Assembly (NCBI GenBank): GCA_020025455.1
Contig: JAHHSC010000064.1
Span: forward strand, 1-7,371
DNA: 7,371 bases
Direction of reading: 5' to 3'
From: Lawsonibacter sp.
GTDB lineage: Bacteria > Bacillota > Clostridia > Oscillospirales > Oscillospiraceae
The notes under the pieces were generated by a model. The model had not been told where the DNA came from, did not search any database, and was given only the letters and a program-made list of their open reading frames with translations. Positions within the stretch are counted from its first letter, which is position 1. Each line of letters starts with the position of its first letter. Positions 6,199 through 7,371 of the stretch are shown piece after piece. A program made the position numbers and the translations under genes.

Positions 6199-6227
6199 AT
6201 TATAAAGTATGCCCCTGTAATAAGCAA
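6199..6227 (-). promoter_or_regulatory. Promoter of the ymdB-nuclease-ATPase unit
   Basis: On the minus strand TTGCTT (6227-6222) and a perfect TATAAT (6204-6199) are separated by exactly 17 bp. The predicted start point is near 6192, giving a leader of about 33 nt. The -10 match is perfect and the -35 is weak (TTG only), a common sigma-70/sigma-A pattern. It lies between the pnp terminator and ymdB. Confidence 0.8.
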
Positions 6228-6275
6228 CCGAATTTGCGCCGGAACGGGCCTGGCGGCTGTCCCTGCGCTGGGCAT

Positions 6276-6308
6276 AAAAAACAGCGGAGAATTGCTTCTC
6301 CGCTGTTT
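6276..6308 (-). terminator. Intrinsic terminator of pnp
   Basis: Read on the minus strand, a perfect 13-bp stem (arms 6279-6291 and 6296-6308, core AACAGCGGAGAA) with a 4-nt loop is followed by a run of six T (6281-6276). It begins about 18 nt after the pnp stop codon. This is a textbook Rho-independent terminator and separates pnp from the ymdB transcription unit. Confidence 0.93.
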
Positions 6309-6326
6309 CAGTCGTATGGGGGATGC

Positions 6327-7371
6327 TTACTTGACGGCCTCGCCGCGCTCCTTCTTGGCGCGGATCTCCTTCAGGGCGTCGCGGTAGCTCAGGTTGACGC
6401 GGCCCTTGTCGTCGATCTCGGTGACCTTGACCCAGATCATGTCGCCGATGTTGACCACGTCCTCCACCTTCTCAACGCGGTGGTCGGCCAGCTTGGAGAT
6501 GTGGACCATGCCGTCCTTGCCGGGAGCCAGCTCCACGAAGGCGCCGAACTGCAGGATGCGGACGACCTTGCCGTAATAGAGCTCGCCCACCTGGGGGACG
6601 AACACGATGGTGTCGATCATCTTCTTGGCGGTGTCGCAGGAAGCGGCATCGGGAGAAGCGATGTGGATGGTGCCGTCGTCCTCAATGTCGATCTGAGCAC
6701 CGGACTCGGCGGTGATCTTCTGGATGACGGAGCCGCCCTTGCCGATGACCTCACGGATCTTGTCGGGGTCGATCTTCATGGTGAGCATCTTGGGGGCGTA
6801 CTGGCTGACCTCGGCGCGGGGAGCGCTGATGCAGGGCAGCATGATCTCGTCCAGGATGGCGCAGCGGGCATCACGGGTGATCTCCAGGGCCTCCTTGATG
6901 ATCTCGTGGGTCAGACCGTCGTTCTTCAGGTCCATCTGGATGGCGGTGATGCCGGACTTGGTGCCGGCCACCTTGAAGTCCATCTCGCCGTGGAAGTCCT
7001 CCACGCCCTGGATGTCGATGAAGGTCTGGAAGGAGCCGTCATCGTCCTGGATCAGGCCGCAGGAGATGCCGGCGACGGGGGCCTTGATGGGCACACCGGC
7101 GTCCATCAGAGCCAGCGTGGAGCCGCAGATGGAGCCCTGAGAGGTGGAGCCGTTGGAGCTGAGGACCTCGGACACCACACGGATGGCGTAGGGGAACTCC
7201 TCCACGGAGGGCAGCACGGGCACCAGAGCGCGCTCGGCCAGGGCACCGTGGCCGTACTCACGGCGGTTGGTGGAACGGGGCGCCTTGGCCTCACCCACAG
7301 AGTAGGGGGGGAAGTTGTAGTGGTGCATATAGCGCTTCTCGGTCTCCTCCCAGATGGTGTCCAGCTTCTGG
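6327..7371 (-). CDS. pnp: Polynucleotide phosphorylase, C-terminal half (5' end outside window)
   Basis: PNPase is a trimeric 3'-5' exoribonuclease that degrades RNA phosphorolytically to nucleoside diphosphates in the cytoplasm. About 347 residues are visible, against roughly 700 for the full protein. The frame stays open to the right edge (the residues before Met7328 read QKLDTIWEETEKRY), so that Met is internal and the real start lies outside. Counting from it: the second RNase PH core (about 20-165) has YGHG (25-28, equivalent of the E. coli active-site His403) and EDFHGEMDFKVAG, whose two Asp (111, 117) match catalytic Asp486/Asp492. A KH domain follows with the GKGG loop (196-199), then an S1 domain (about 249-316, FGAFVEL, GMVHISKL). 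The tail after S1 is short and lysine-rich. The gene ends in TAA just before a strong terminator. No frameshift is seen in the visible part. Identification is very secure. Confidence 0.97.
   Translation of the reverse strand, partial: QKLDTIWEETEKRYMHHYNFPPYSVGEAKAPRSTNRREYGHGALAERALVPVLPSVEEFPYAIRVVSEVLSSNGSTSQGSICGSTLALMDAGVPIKAPVAGISCGLIQDDDGSFQTFIDIQGVEDFHGEMDFKVAGTKSGITAIQMDLKNDGLTHEIIKEALEITRDARCAILDEIMLPCISAPRAEVSQYAPKMLTMKIDPDKIREVIGKGGSVIQKITAESGAQIDIEDDGTIHIASPDAASCDTAKKMIDTIVFVPQVGELYYGKVVRILQFGAFVELAPGKDGMVHISKLADHRVEKVEDVVNIGDMIWVKVTEIDDKGRVNLSYRDALKEIRAKKERGEAVK

Noticed and set aside
6327..7328. pnp starting at the ATG at 7328
   Set aside because: The frame continues upstream to the window edge with typical PNPase sequence, and the first half of the protein would be missing. 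This Met is internal.

Overview
The window looks like chromosome of a GC-rich Clostridia bacterium, probably Oscillospiraceae-like (Flavonifractor/Pseudoflavonifractor type). Grounds: strong AGGAGG-type Shine-Dalgarno sites, housekeeping sigma promoters with 17-bp spacers, a YmdB-type phosphodiesterase, a YhaO/YhaN-like pair, a short Gram-positive-style signal peptidase I, and very GC-rich core genes. The genus is an inference from style, not from a search. All six recognisable genes lie on the minus strand, so transcription runs from high to low coordinates.

Layout in transcription order: (1) 7371-6327, the C-terminal half of polynucleotide phosphorylase (pnp), running off the right edge and closed by a textbook intrinsic terminator. 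(2) A new promoter (TTGCTT-17 bp-TATAAT) then ymdB (6159-5383). After a 111-bp gap come an SbcD/YhaO-like nuclease (5271-4183) and, overlapping it by 4 bp (ATGA), an SbcC/Rad50/YhaN-like ATPase with a central two-helix membrane hairpin (4186-1934). (3) A second promoter of the same design (TTGCAT-17 bp-TATAAT) placed just after the ATPase stop, driving GTG-started lepB (1855-1229); its leader has a small hairpin abutting the Shine-Dalgarno. (4) A spacer with a long hairpin that may terminate lepB. (5) An AT-richer xre-type regulator with a membrane-embedded C-terminal half (922-317), with its own promoter, repeat-containing upstream region and a probable terminator. (6) A hairpin-rich left end (1-316) with no gene I can name.

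How the genes fit together: pnp and ymdB both belong to RNA turnover/nucleotide signalling, while the YhaO/YhaN-like pair is expected to form an SbcCD/Mre11-Rad50-like nuclease-ATPase complex, here probably tethered to the membrane. lepB serves protein export under its own promoter. The xre gene differs in base composition from its neighbours and may be an insertion. I see no CRISPR array, tRNA, rRNA, transposase or toxin-antitoxin pair. The most interesting points are the membrane-anchored SbcC-like ATPase coupled to its nuclease, its shared transcription unit with ymdB, an exact DnaA-box sequence directly upstream of the nuclease gene, and the structured left edge. I did not find a clearly new system.
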